A stretch of 7,484 nucleotides of DNA from Legionella genomosp. 1 (lineage in GTDB: Bacteria; Pseudomonadota; Gammaproteobacteria; Legionellales; Legionellaceae), in assembly GCA_945865355.1 (NCBI GenBank), contig CAMBDN010000123.1, positions 1 through 7,484 of the forward strand, read 5' to 3'. The notes below the pieces were generated by a model. It saw nothing but the letters and a program-made list of their open reading frames with translations. It did not search any database and was not told where the DNA came from. Shown piece after piece: positions 1 through 7,392 of the stretch. Position numbers and translations under genes: made by a program. The first letter of the stretch is position 1; each line of letters starts with the position of its first letter.

Positions 1-96
1 TCTTTAAATACATCCATTGTACAATACGCAACATCCTTAACATGTTGAGATTATACACAAAAATACCTATGCCGATAGTCAGGAAAATTGTTTTTT

Positions 97-603
97 TTAG
101 CCATTTTTGGTAATTAATAATTCTTCATGACAGGGTGCGGAATGGCAGATGCTGAGTGCCAAATCAGTAATGCTGACGCTCAAGGCCGTGGTGCCGCCAC
201 CTCCTGTTGGCGATACTGTGCCCGTTGCAGCATGCGTATCACTGACCGTGCCTATAAACGTATACCCTTCTGTAGCCGTCTCGACGACTATTTTCTTACG
301 CGTACTTGCTCGAAAACCTTGGCCGGTATACCTAAAACCTGGGGTGTTTATTTTAATCCCTGCATAATGATAGGTATGATTAGAGGCCGTTGTTCTTATC
401 GTCAGTGTCGTCTGCGATGTAGTGTAGTCTTGGCAACTGAGTGGATGCTGTCCATTGATGGTTAGGCATAGGGTATAATTCACCACCTGAGCAAGAGGCG
501 CCCCACTAGTCGTCACATTAAATAAATTGCCTGTCGCGGCAAATACATTCATTGCTTGCAGTGCCAATAAAGCACCTAATGTTCTTTTAATCATAAAATT
601 CAT
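97..603 (-). CDS. Small secreted protein, function unknown
   Basis: This 168-residue protein has a clear Sec signal peptide: basic start (M-I-K-R), hydrophobic core (LGALLALQA) and a likely cut after V-F-A near residue 22. The mature part is rich in Thr, Ser and Gly. It has a Cys pair in the first third (CLTINGQHPLSC) and another at the C terminus (CHSAPC), plus a Gly run (TGGGG) near residue 135, so a disulfide-stabilised beta-rich extracytoplasmic protein is likely. I do not recognise a named family. ATG at 603 is chosen because an AAGGA motif (613-617) lies 9 bases upstream. An in-frame TTG at 609 would be too close to it and an ATG at 594 too far. It starts 24 bp after the stop of the barrel gene upstream and is probably co-transcribed with it. 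I see no convincing terminator after its stop. Confidence 0.75.
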   Translation of the reverse strand: MNFMIKRTLGALLALQAMNVFAATGNLFNVTTSGAPLAQVVNYTLCLTINGQHPLSCQDYTTSQTTLTIRTTASNHTYHYAGIKINTPGFRYTGQGFRASTRKKIVVETATEGYTFIGTVSDTHAATGTVSPTGGGGTTALSVSITDLALSICHSAPCHEELLITKNG

Positions 604-627
604 CGTCAATAGTCCTTTTTGTGAAAA

Positions 628-1460
<833 letters not shown>

Positions 1461-1493
1461 AAAAAATCTTTATCACTCATCAGGAATAGACCT

Positions 1494-1523
1494 ATCATAT
1501 AGGGCAATAAGGCAATAAGGCAA
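1494..1523 (-). promoter_or_regulatory. Candidate sigma-70 promoter of barrel 1 overlapping an 8-bp tandem repeat
   Basis: On the coding strand a TTGCCT -35-like box (1518-1523) and a TATGAT -10-like box (1494-1499) are 18 bp apart. The -35 box and most of the spacer are made of 2.6 copies of an 8-bp repeat (GGCAATAA on the plus strand, 1503-1523). The -10 box is 33 bases upstream of ATG 1460. The same arrangement with the same 18-bp spacer occurs before the paralogous gene (7393-7422), which supports the assignment. The ribosome-binding site here is weak: AAAGA followed by a T run. Confidence 0.55.
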
Positions 1524-1622
1524 ATTCTTCTGGAATTTTTACGCGAGCTGTGAAATCATGAGAAAAATTGTTTCGTAAAATTCAAAATATCATCAAAAAA
1601 CATTCACCATCATCACCTAAAA

Positions 1623-1662
1623 CATTACGTGACAGCGACTAGTTAGTCGCTGTCACGTAATG
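1623..1662. repeat. Perfect palindrome, 19-bp arms with a 2-base centre
   Basis: The arms (CATTACGTGACAGCGACTA and its exact complement) flank a GT centre. It lies between the transposase stop and the barrel 1 promoter. It could be a bidirectional terminator, although the flanking T tracts are weak (TTTTA on the minus-strand side). It could also be a recombination or protein-binding site, or the joined ends of a small mobile repeat. The sequence alone does not decide. Confidence 0.8.
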
Positions 1663-1680
1663 AATTGTATTAATTTTATC

Positions 1681-1790
1681 TAATAAACCAACGAAACAAC
1701 GTCATCCAGAGCCTGCGAGGGATCTCCTGAATCAAGCGCTGGCCTTTGTCATCACGAGATCCTTCGCCACGCTCTGGGTGACGTTTATTA
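1681..1790. repeat. MITE/REP-like imperfect palindromic element
   Basis: The element has nested inverted repeats. TAATAAAC (1681-1688) pairs with GTTTATTA (1783-1790). GTCATCCAGAGC (1701-1712) pairs with GCTCTGGGTGAC (1771-1782) with one mismatch. GCGAGGGATCTC (1715-1726) pairs with GAGATCCTTCGC (1756-1767) with one mismatch. The core resembles the dispersed 'GTCATCCTGAGCG...GGATCTC' palindromes common in many bacterial genomes. It carries no ORF and is probably a non-autonomous interspersed repeat. It lies just downstream of the transposase gene and may also fold as its transcript end. Confidence 0.65.
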
Positions 1791-1823
1791 GGTTATTATC
1801 CGCATCATTTGCAGCAATATAAC

Positions 1824-3224
1824 TCAACTTCTCAACTTTTGGACGGACTTCGCCCTAAGGTTCCTCACAAGCTGGCGTAAATTAAAGCCAAATACGGAGG
1901 CATAGCCCGCTGCAAGTGTTGTTTGGTCGGATTTCATACGACTTCGCCCCATTTGACCAGCGTGTTTTGTGTGTCCAATCAACGGCTCAATGCCTGCGCG
2001 ACGATCGTGAAGCAACTGACGAATTGGCCATGGTGTTTTCTCTTTCGGAGCATCAAGAGTTCTTGCTGGGCGCGGCAGCTGAATCGCCTGAATACCCATT
2101 TGTTCTAATCGCCGTTCATTATCATAGGAATAGTACCCTTTGTCAGTGGCGATGGATTCAATCTTTCCCTTACCAAATAAATTCTCGTGCAACCGCAGCA
2201 TTGCAGGCAACGATTGCGCGTCAGGCATGTGTAATGAAGTACACTCACCAACAAACAGAAAGTTATTGCCGATTCGCCCTAATTGAAACGCGCGGCCAAA
2301 CTGCAAGCCTTTATTGAGCTTGCCCTTATTAAAACAAGCAGCCTGATACGCATGAAGCGAATTGATTGCCGTATTCGTTAACCCCTCAAAAAGATAACCG
2401 TGGATTTGCCCAAGAAGGTCGCACCCTCGCCATTGCAGAATTTCCATAGCTCGTCGAATAGCCCAATGTTTTCCGGCCTGCACTTTATTGTTCAGCTGAC
2501 TCAGGCTATTAAGAATGGGTAACGTTTGCTCATACGTTTCACACCATAATCGTTTTAATACCGTTTTTAATAAATCTTCGGACTCGCCCTTGCGTTTAAG
2601 ATTAAAGTAATACAGCGCAATTTGTTTTAAATGGCTCAGACCAACACTGAAGCGCTTCTCACCAGCATGGCACAGCTGATTAAGCCCTTTACCAACCCGA
2701 GAAGCAAATATCGCAACTTTAATCATCAAATTTGCGATTGCGGGAAACGCAATATTCGCCTCTTGGATTGTTGAGTCGATGTCAAGCTCTGCCGGATTCG
2801 CATAACCTAAATTAACCCCTTGTTGGGACATCAAGTTGGCGAGTTTACGCTGAGTTTCTGCCGTTAATCGTGAACGAAAAACCTCAATTTTGGTATGGTC
2901 TGGTGCATGCCAGGTACTGACTAACCCATAACCACAGAATTTTCGGAAAGCAGCATTGTCTCGCACCTGCTGCTCAGCAGCTCGGTCCGTCAAATTAAAC
3001 ATCTGTTGTAAAATATAAACGCCTAAGTGAATGCGAACTCGCAGCGGCCTGCCCATCCACCAACGTTTCTTATCGGTGCGTTGCAGGTCTGGGAGTATTG
3101 CATCAAGCATCGCATCCCAAGGCAAGTTTCGTGCTAATTTTAAGAGCCGATGATCCGAGTCTATTTTTATCACCACCTCGCAACTATTGACTTCATTTGT
3201 AAATCCATCTACATCCAAGCTCAT
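1824..3224 (-). CDS. DDE transposase, IS5/IS1182-like (DUF772 N terminus)
   Basis: This 466-residue cut-and-paste transposase appears intact. Residues about 55-100 match the DUF772 N-terminal region of IS5-type transposases (MGRPLRVRIHLGVYILQQMF, then AFRKFCGYG). The catalytic triad can be placed: D150 in LDIDSTIQE, D361 in IATDKGYY, and E413 in RRAGIEPLIGHTK. The C terminus (GYASVFGFNLRQLVRNL) is the usual helix after the catalytic Glu. ATG 3224 is the first start, and a weak AGGG lies 13 bases upstream. The gene begins only 30 bp after the reverse transcriptase stop and has the same orientation. I could not find convincing terminal inverted repeats or a target duplication on either side, so the ends of the insertion sequence are undefined. 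The exact IS family is uncertain; IS5, IS1182 and ISNCY groups share these features. Confidence 0.9.
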   Translation of the reverse strand: MSLDVDGFTNEVNSCEVVIKIDSDHRLLKLARNLPWDAMLDAILPDLQRTDKKRWWMGRPLRVRIHLGVYILQQMFNLTDRAAEQQVRDNAAFRKFCGYGLVSTWHAPDHTKIEVFRSRLTAETQRKLANLMSQQGVNLGYANPAELDIDSTIQEANIAFPAIANLMIKVAIFASRVGKGLNQLCHAGEKRFSVGLSHLKQIALYYFNLKRKGESEDLLKTVLKRLWCETYEQTLPILNSLSQLNNKVQAGKHWAIRRAMEILQWRGCDLLGQIHGYLFEGLTNTAINSLHAYQAACFNKGKLNKGLQFGRAFQLGRIGNNFLFVGECTSLHMPDAQSLPAMLRLHENLFGKGKIESIATDKGYYSYDNERRLEQMGIQAIQLPRPARTLDAPKEKTPWPIRQLLHDRRAGIEPLIGHTKHAGQMGRSRMKSDQTTLAAGYASVFGFNLRQLVRNLRAKSVQKLRS

Positions 3225-3254
3225 TCTTCACTTACACCCTGTTGTATGCGTTAT

Positions 3255-4437
3255 TCATCGTATTGTTTTTTGCTTCAAAATCAGTTTGGAGCACCCTCCG
3301 CTAAAATAAGCCAAATTCCACCACCATGCGGAGAGATGCTTAATCAACATTCGCTGGCGCAGTCGGTATGTATTGTAATGCTTCATGATGCCAAGATAGG
3401 AATTCATGCTGCACAGAAACATAGCTTGTTCTTCACGTGTTGGTTTGTTCTTTAAAGCCAAGGCATTATGCTTCATAATCGCATCATATAAATTTGCTCT
3501 AATCCTCTTGCCTGCCATGATGTTATGAGGCTTGATAGTCACCCCTAAAAAATTCACGCCCTTACTGTAATGCTGTAAATGTATTTTTCGTGGGTGAACT
3601 GTCAAATGAAGATTGGATTTCAAAAAATCAGCTATTTTTGAAGTTAGTGCCTTTAAATATTCAACGGCCTGGTGCACCAACACAAAATCATCAACATAAC
3701 GACCATAGTAGCGGACACCAAGTCCGTGTTTTATAAAATGGTCGAAATCATTCACATAGAAGTTGGCAAATATTTGACTGGTCAAATTTCCAATTGGAAG
3801 ACCGCAGTCTGGCGCTGAATAAAAAAGGCTTTTGTCTGGCGGTAAATCTTGCCGGCGGTAAATCTTGCCAATGACGTTGACTGCCTTTGATGTGGCAGTT
3901 TTTCGTGGGGTTATTAAAGATTATTTTGTGACAAAGACTCAACAAAAAATCTTTATCAGCGAAGCAATATTGGTCAATAATAAATGATTGCAATTGTGCC
4001 CATAAAACACGTTTATCAATTGCCATGAAAAACCCTTGGATATCTAGCTTAAGAACATAACAGTCTTGTGTGTAATTGCTTGAACATTGCCGGATAAACC
4101 GGTCAAGGCGCTTGATGCCGAAATGGGTTCCTCGTTCTTGTCGGCAAGCGTAGCTGTCATAAATAAAGGTCTTTTCAAATAGAGGATTAAGCTTATTGAT
4201 TATCAAGTGATGCACCACGCGGTCGCGGAAGTCTGCCGCAAAGATTTCTCGCTTGACTGGTTTGTTGACAATAAAAGCGATTGAACGCCTTGGTTGGTAG
4301 GTGCCATGATTAATGTCATCACAAAGTGCGATTAGATTGCTTTCATAATCGACTTCAAACGCAATGGCATTCATCGTGTTGCGCTTGTTTTTACGACAAC
4401 CTTCGTAAGCCTCAAATAATTCGCTTAACTCAATCAT
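3255..4437 (-). pseudogene. DGR reverse transcriptase, frameshifted by a 16-bp tandem duplication
   Basis: This RT would copy the TR RNA into mutagenised cDNA for transfer to VR. From ATG 4437 the first frame encodes RT motifs 1 to 3: REIFAADFRDRVVHHLI (about residues 63-79), SYACRQERGTH (about 95-105) and LKLDIQGFF with catalytic D132. After residue 195 (QDLPP) the frame is lost and the product ends at 3748 with an unrelated tail. The next frame carries motif 4, GLPIGNLTSQ (the DGR-type form), and motif 5, YVDD. Removing one copy of the duplication at 3838-3869 restores a single 388-codon ORF ending at TGA 3257-3255, with the active-site pair at D244-D245. That length suits a complete DGR RT. 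As written the product lacks two catalytic Asp residues and should be inactive. No strong ribosome-binding site precedes the ATG. Confidence 0.93.
3838..3869. repeat. 16-bp perfect tandem duplication that breaks the RT
   Basis: The 16-mer GGCGGTAAATCTTGCC occurs twice head to tail (3838-3853 and 3854-3869). Sixteen is one more than a multiple of three, so the second copy shifts the RT frame between motifs 3 and 4. With one copy the reading runs QDLPPDKSLFYSAPDCGLP, as expected for the family. Confidence 0.97.
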
Positions 4438-4512
4438 GATGACTCAAATAAAAAAAACACGGACAACGGATGCTGCCCGCGCTGTACTGCTATTTTAGTT
4501 TTATTTTCAAAT

Positions 4513-4646
4513 CCCGAACACAACGAACCCCATTCTGATTGTTCTTATTTTCGTTGTTCTGACTGCTATCGCCAACACCGTTGAAGTTCTGATTCCACGC
4601 GTTGTTCTGTGGATTGCCCGAGTTCTCGGTAGAACTCCAATAGTTG
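4513..4646 (-). repeat. DGR template repeat (TR)
   Basis: This non-coding copy aligns without gaps to VR at 5208-5341. It lies between avd and the RT, inside the 348-base stretch without a protein gene. On the coding strand it holds many AAC and AAT triplets in the frame that VR uses (Y-W-S-S-T-E-N-S-G-N-P-Q-N-N-A-W and onward), which is typical because adenines there are randomised in VR. The 20 bases at 4513-4532 are identical to VR and correspond to the IMH-type 3' anchor. By family knowledge it is transcribed as an RNA and reverse-transcribed by the RT with Avd. Confidence 0.95.
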
Positions 4647-4785
4647 ACCGCAATTCACTGGCGTTTTAATCAAAACAAGGATTCCTGTCTGATGTAATTA
4701 AACTACTCAAAAAAAAGCAGTCCCAGTGCGCTTTAAAAATAAAACCTGCTCGCTCTCAAACGCCTTAACGCTTGAGATTCTGGCT
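4647..4785 (-). other. Spacer between avd and TR, with a hairpin after the avd stop
   Basis: There is no ORF here. Ten bases after the avd stop the coding strand can fold CTCAAGCG / CGTTTGAG (4769-4776 with 4755-4762), an 8-bp stem with one G-U pair and a 6-base loop. No T run follows directly, so it is a poor terminator. In studied DGRs the RNA leading from avd into TR is structured and needed for cDNA synthesis. This spacer could serve that role, but that is inference. Confidence 0.45.
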
Positions 4786-5127
4786 TTACCGATTTGCATT
4801 TCGCCAACCGATAACTTGTTTGCTAATGCGCTCCACAAGCTCGCTTAATACGGCTTGTTTCTTCATTGGCAATAATTTCATATCAACACATAAACGGATT
4901 TCTAATTTCAGGAACTCAAGCTCATCCAAAAAAACCTCCAGATGGGCAACTTTGCTGGTTGTTTTATTGGCGCGATAAAGGTTACGTATCAGTCGCAACG
5001 CATCCCGTTTCATGTCTTGGCCTAATGTGTATTTATACTCTTTATCAAATTCCTTAGTGTATTCAAACACCTTAAGAATCAGCGTGTAACTATCTCGATA
5101 CACAGGTAATTCCGTGTACAGCGCCAT
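4786..5127 (-). CDS. avd: DGR accessory variability determinant, four-helix bundle protein
   Basis: This 113-residue protein is almost entirely helical and strongly charged, of the S23/bAvd four-helix fold. It opens with MALYTELPVYRDSYTLILKV. A middle KYTLGQDMKRDALRLI segment is followed by NLYRANKTTSK and a long LEVFLDELEFLKLEIRLCVD helix. Length and composition match bAvd proteins, which form a barrel-like pentamer, bind the TR RNA and the DGR RT, and are required for mutagenic retrohoming. The ATG at 5127 has a partial AGGG Shine-Dalgarno 8 bases upstream. The gene lies 66 bp after the target gene stop and just before TR. A hairpin with a T run in that 66-bp gap may reduce read-through from the target gene. 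The gene looks intact, unlike the RT it would partner. Symbol given from position and fold. Confidence 0.9.
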   Translation of the reverse strand: MALYTELPVYRDSYTLILKVFEYTKEFDKEYKYTLGQDMKRDALRLIRNLYRANKTTSKVAHLEVFLDELEFLKLEIRLCVDMKLLPMKKQAVLSELVERISKQVIGWRNANR

Positions 5128-5144
5128 CTATATAACCCTAAAAA

Positions 5145-5177
5145 ATTAAAAAAACAGCGCGCTGAAAAACGCGCGCT
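5145..5177 (-). terminator. GC-rich hairpin with T tract between target gene and avd
   Basis: On the coding strand a 7-bp stem AGCGCGC / GCGCGCT (5171-5177 with 5156-5162) has an 8-base loop and is followed by a run of seven T. It lies 17 bases after the target stop and 30 bases beyond the end of VR. It fits an intrinsic terminator. It also sits where DGRs often carry a hairpin or cruciform just past the VR anchor that aids retrohoming. One structure could do both. Confidence 0.65.
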
Positions 5178-5193
5178 AAAATCGATAAATAGA

Positions 5194-6534
5194 CTAATAG
5201 GTAAAAGCCCGAACACAACGAACCCCACTCCGATTGGACTTAAGGCTGACGTCCTGACTGCTATCGCCAACACCGCCGAAGAACTGGTACCGCGCGTAGT
5301 TCCCTGGACTGCCCGAGTACTCGGTAGAACTCCAATAGGAGCGCGTCCTACTTAAATTAGGAAGAAATCCAGAGTTATAAAGATTAGTTTCAACATTGGC
5401 GATGCTTCTGCATCCCGCATCGTTACCATCCAGTGCGGCATCAAAAGTCCCTAACTCACAAATAGCGGGGAGATACCAGTCGCCATTGTAAGCTGACGAA
5501 GTTCTGTCATTATAGCAAACCGCCGCCGCATAGGTCACGCTAGGTAGTCCGTAAGTGGGTGCTTGAGTTATTAAATAGGTATTGCCGCCAGTATCTGGAA
5601 TGCCTGTGGCGGGGTCATTATAATAACCATCGGTGATACTTTGTGCTCCTGTTGTGGTATTAAACGTACCGTTGTACCACCGAATACCCCGATTATTATC
5701 GGTTTCTGACACCACTTTTGCAGTTGCCGCAGGTGACGTTCCTGACACCGAAAACACTAATCCGCCATGGGTACGAAAGGCAACATAAGGACTTGATATG
5801 GCTGCCCCTGTATTCGTCCCTTGAACCGTAAATTGTTTTGCTAAATTGGGCGTGCTGGAAGTTAATGTGATAGTACAATTATTCGAAGCAGGGGCAAGAC
5901 TTGCACAACCTGCAATGGTTACAATGTTAACCCCACTCCAGCCTGCGGGTTGCGTTGCTGTGATATTTGTCGCAGTTGCGTCGCCCGTATTGGTAATAGT
6001 AAAAACCAGCATTATTGCACCATCTGCTGTTAGAATCTGTGGAGCATTAGCAGCAGGCAATATTGAAATGGTTGTTGTTTGTGGTGCTGCGTTCACGGTC
6101 ACCGTCGTTGCCGCTGCTTGTCCTTGATAAGTTGCTTTAGGGGTTGTTGCAACTATCGGCGTAATGGAATAACTGCCCGCTGTCAATTGAGTTACATCCA
6201 AATTCAACATCAAACAACAATATTCCCCTGCGCTTAAACTAATGGATGCAGTACAATTTGTTGTGGCTGTGGTGCAGGCGGAAGCTGAGGCGGTATCTTG
6301 TGTAGCCCAGCCCGGTAAATTTTGTACACGCATTGTGAGCGGATACCCGGCAGGAGCTACCCCTGAATTTACCTTGACTAGGTAACGTGCAGTACCCGCG
6401 GTACCTTGAACAAATGTTGTCGTACCATTTTCAAAGTCAACCGTAATAGGGTTTATAGCCCCCCATGCTTCGCCCAATAAACAATATAGTAATAAACTAA
6501 ACGGCAGCACTGCTCGTAGGATAAATTTAAACAT
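5194..6534 (-). CDS. DGR target: secreted protein with DUF1566/C-type-lectin-like variable domain
   Basis: This 446-residue exported protein is diversified at its C terminus. It has a Sec-type signal peptide (MFKFILRAVLPFSLLLYCLL, cut near A-W-G-A, residues 22-26). No twin-arginine is seen and C18 lacks a proper lipobox, unlike LdtA of L. pneumophila. Two Thr/Ser-rich beta-sandwich-like segments follow: about 27-148, ending TVTVNAAP, and about 150-255 with the DUF11-like FTITNTGDATATNITATQP. Residues about 257-446 form the DUF1566 domain: GGLVFSVSG, IRWYNGTF, DWYLPAICELGTFDAALDG and YWSSTEYS. VR covers the last part. The role is probably a surface or secreted ligand binder. ATG 6534 has an AAGGA 9 bases upstream; that motif overlaps the stop codon of the barrel gene before it, 12 bp away, which suggests translational coupling. 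Confidence 0.93.
   Translation of the reverse strand: MFKFILRAVLPFSLLLYCLLGEAWGAINPITVDFENGTTTFVQGTAGTARYLVKVNSGVAPAGYPLTMRVQNLPGWATQDTASASACTTATTNCTASISLSAGEYCCLMLNLDVTQLTAGSYSITPIVATTPKATYQGQAAATTVTVNAAPQTTTISILPAANAPQILTADGAIMLVFTITNTGDATATNITATQPAGWSGVNIVTIAGCASLAPASNNCTITLTSSTPNLAKQFTVQGTNTGAAISSPYVAFRTHGGLVFSVSGTSPAATAKVVSETDNNRGIRWYNGTFNTTTGAQSITDGYYNDPATGIPDTGGNTYLITQAPTYGLPSVTYAAAVCYNDRTSSAYNGDWYLPAICELGTFDAALDGNDAGCRSIANVETNLYNSGFLPNLSRTRSYWSSTEYSGSPGNYARYQFFGGVGDSSQDVSLKSNRSGVRCVRAFTY
5208..5341 (-). repeat. DGR variable repeat (VR) in the target gene
   Basis: VR encodes about residues 399-442 of the target. Compared with TR, substitutions at template adenines change residues S399, Y406, S409, Y413, Y416, F418, G420, D428, V429, L431, S433, R435 and S436, mostly from AAC or AAT in TR. 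Blocks without adenine change, such as WSSTE, GVGDSSQ and GVRCVR, are constant and form the fold core. Four mismatches are not at adenines (plus-strand TR positions 4552, 4592, 4597, 4609). Confidence 0.95.
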
Positions 6535-6546
6535 AGTGAGGTTTCC

Positions 6547-7358
6547 TTACGCTAAAAAGGTGAGTTGGAATCGAAGCTGGTTGGTGTGGAGATGCGACAG
6601 GCTCAAACTCTGCGTAGTGATTTCTGACGGTGTTAGGCCAAGCGAAACTGCGCCTAAATTGACGAATTGATAGCCAACGCCTGCGCGGACATGTTGATTC
6701 AAATTATAATCTACCCCGACACCAACGCCCCAAGAAAAAGCGCTTTGAGTATGGTTAGCAAAGGGAGTCATTGGCACTGCCAATGGAATTAAAGGTTGTT
6801 CTTGGTAGTTGTTGGCCCGATTGTAGGCCGTTCCAAGTTCCCATGAGAAATAGGGGTGAATAGTTTGATAACGAGGCACCGTTGTTAGTAGTTTGCTGCT
6901 AAACATCACTCGTGAATGATGCACTTTATACGAGTAACTGAGCGTATCAAAGAACGGTACTGCAAATTGCCAGACATCTCCTTGTGGAATCAGTTCTGCA
7001 TCCACATATCCTGCCACTCCCAATTGTACTGAGAGATAATCAGTGACACGACGCTCGACACCGACAAATCCTCCCGCATCAGCTACAGTTGCGGTGCTAC
7101 TATTGTTCGTATAATGGTATTGAAACGGGGGGTTTAATGTGAGCGTTTGTGCTTGGCCAGGCTTAACAAAATCAGGGCCTACAGTCAGTGTAACCAGAGG
7201 TGTATATTGCTTGACATCAACAAGCGAATGAAGAAAATTATTTAGGCTGGCTGACTGGCTGACTGGCTGACTGGCTGACTGGCTGAAAATGCCATCGACG
7301 AACTTAAGCTTGTCAATAACAGTATTGCTTGACGATACTTCCCTTGGTTGAAACTCAT
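6547..7358 (-). CDS. Phase-variable outer-membrane beta-barrel protein (barrel 2), out of frame (OFF), upstream of the DGR target
   Basis: From ATG 7358 the first frame encodes a signal peptide, MSFNQGKYRQAILLLTSLSS then SMAFSA. It is homologous to that of the 628-1460 gene. The frame enters an S-Q repeat and hits TAA at 7244-7242 after 38 residues. The barrel frame, one base out of register, is open through the repeat and on to TAA 6549-6547. It has typical barrel strands (GGFVGVERRVTDYLSVQLG, HPYFSWELGTAYNRAN, FSWGVGVGVDYNLN, RAGVGYQFVNLG) and ends LRFQLTFLA. The barrel frame upstream has only a TTG start (7422) inside the promoter repeat and no signal peptide, so I reject that start. Loss of one 8-bp unit would join signal peptide and barrel. 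The gene leads the operon that continues into the DGR. Barrel identity is by sequence character, not a named family. Confidence 0.78.
7247..7286 (-). repeat. Octanucleotide (CTGACTGG)4 contingency repeat in barrel 2
   Basis: Four perfect CTGACTGG units (7251-7282) are flanked by a CTGG and a CTGA half-unit. They encode S-Q-P/S-V/A. Eight is not a multiple of three, so slippage changes the frame; the internal 4-bp similarity could also allow 4-bp slips. The tract sits immediately after the signal peptide, exactly like the CTGG tract of the paralogue. Confidence 0.9.
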
Positions 7359-7366
7359 TAAAACTA

Positions 7367-7371
7367 TCCTT
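7367..7371 (-). promoter_or_regulatory. Ribosome-binding site of barrel 2
   Basis: AAGGA on the coding strand lies 8 bases before ATG 7358. It fixes the start in the signal-peptide frame rather than at ATG 7394, which overlaps the -10 box, or at the TTG at 7422. Confidence 0.75.
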
Positions 7372-7392
7372 GTATTCGTTACTAATCTCTTC

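Larger units (their letters stand above)
3255..6534 (-). mobile_element. Diversity-generating retroelement cassette (target-avd-TR-RT)
   Basis: All components lie in one orientation: target gene with VR (6534-5194), avd (5127-4786), TR (4646-4513) and RT (4437-3255). This order matches the DGR described from Legionella pneumophila Corby (ldtA system). The TR/VR comparison shows the diagnostic adenine-specific substitution pattern, with 22 of 26 mismatches at template A. The RT is currently frameshifted. Confidence 0.95.

Noticed and set aside
1..96. Possible terminator or gene after the small secreted protein
   Set aside because: The stretch is AT-rich, and I see no stem with a T tract and no ORF with a start signal.
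1791..3254. Terminal inverted repeats of the insertion sequence
   Set aside because: The flanks on both sides of the transposase share only short, gapped similarity (around CGCAT); not enough to define ends.
5079..5273. Minus-strand 64-codon ORF across VR and the target-avd gap
   Set aside because: It overlaps VR in another frame and the avd start, with no start signal or recognisable content.
5846..6127. Plus-strand ORF of 93 codons with hydrophobic Val/Ala content
   Set aside because: It is the antisense shadow of the Thr/Ala-rich part of the DGR target; it has no ribosome-binding site.
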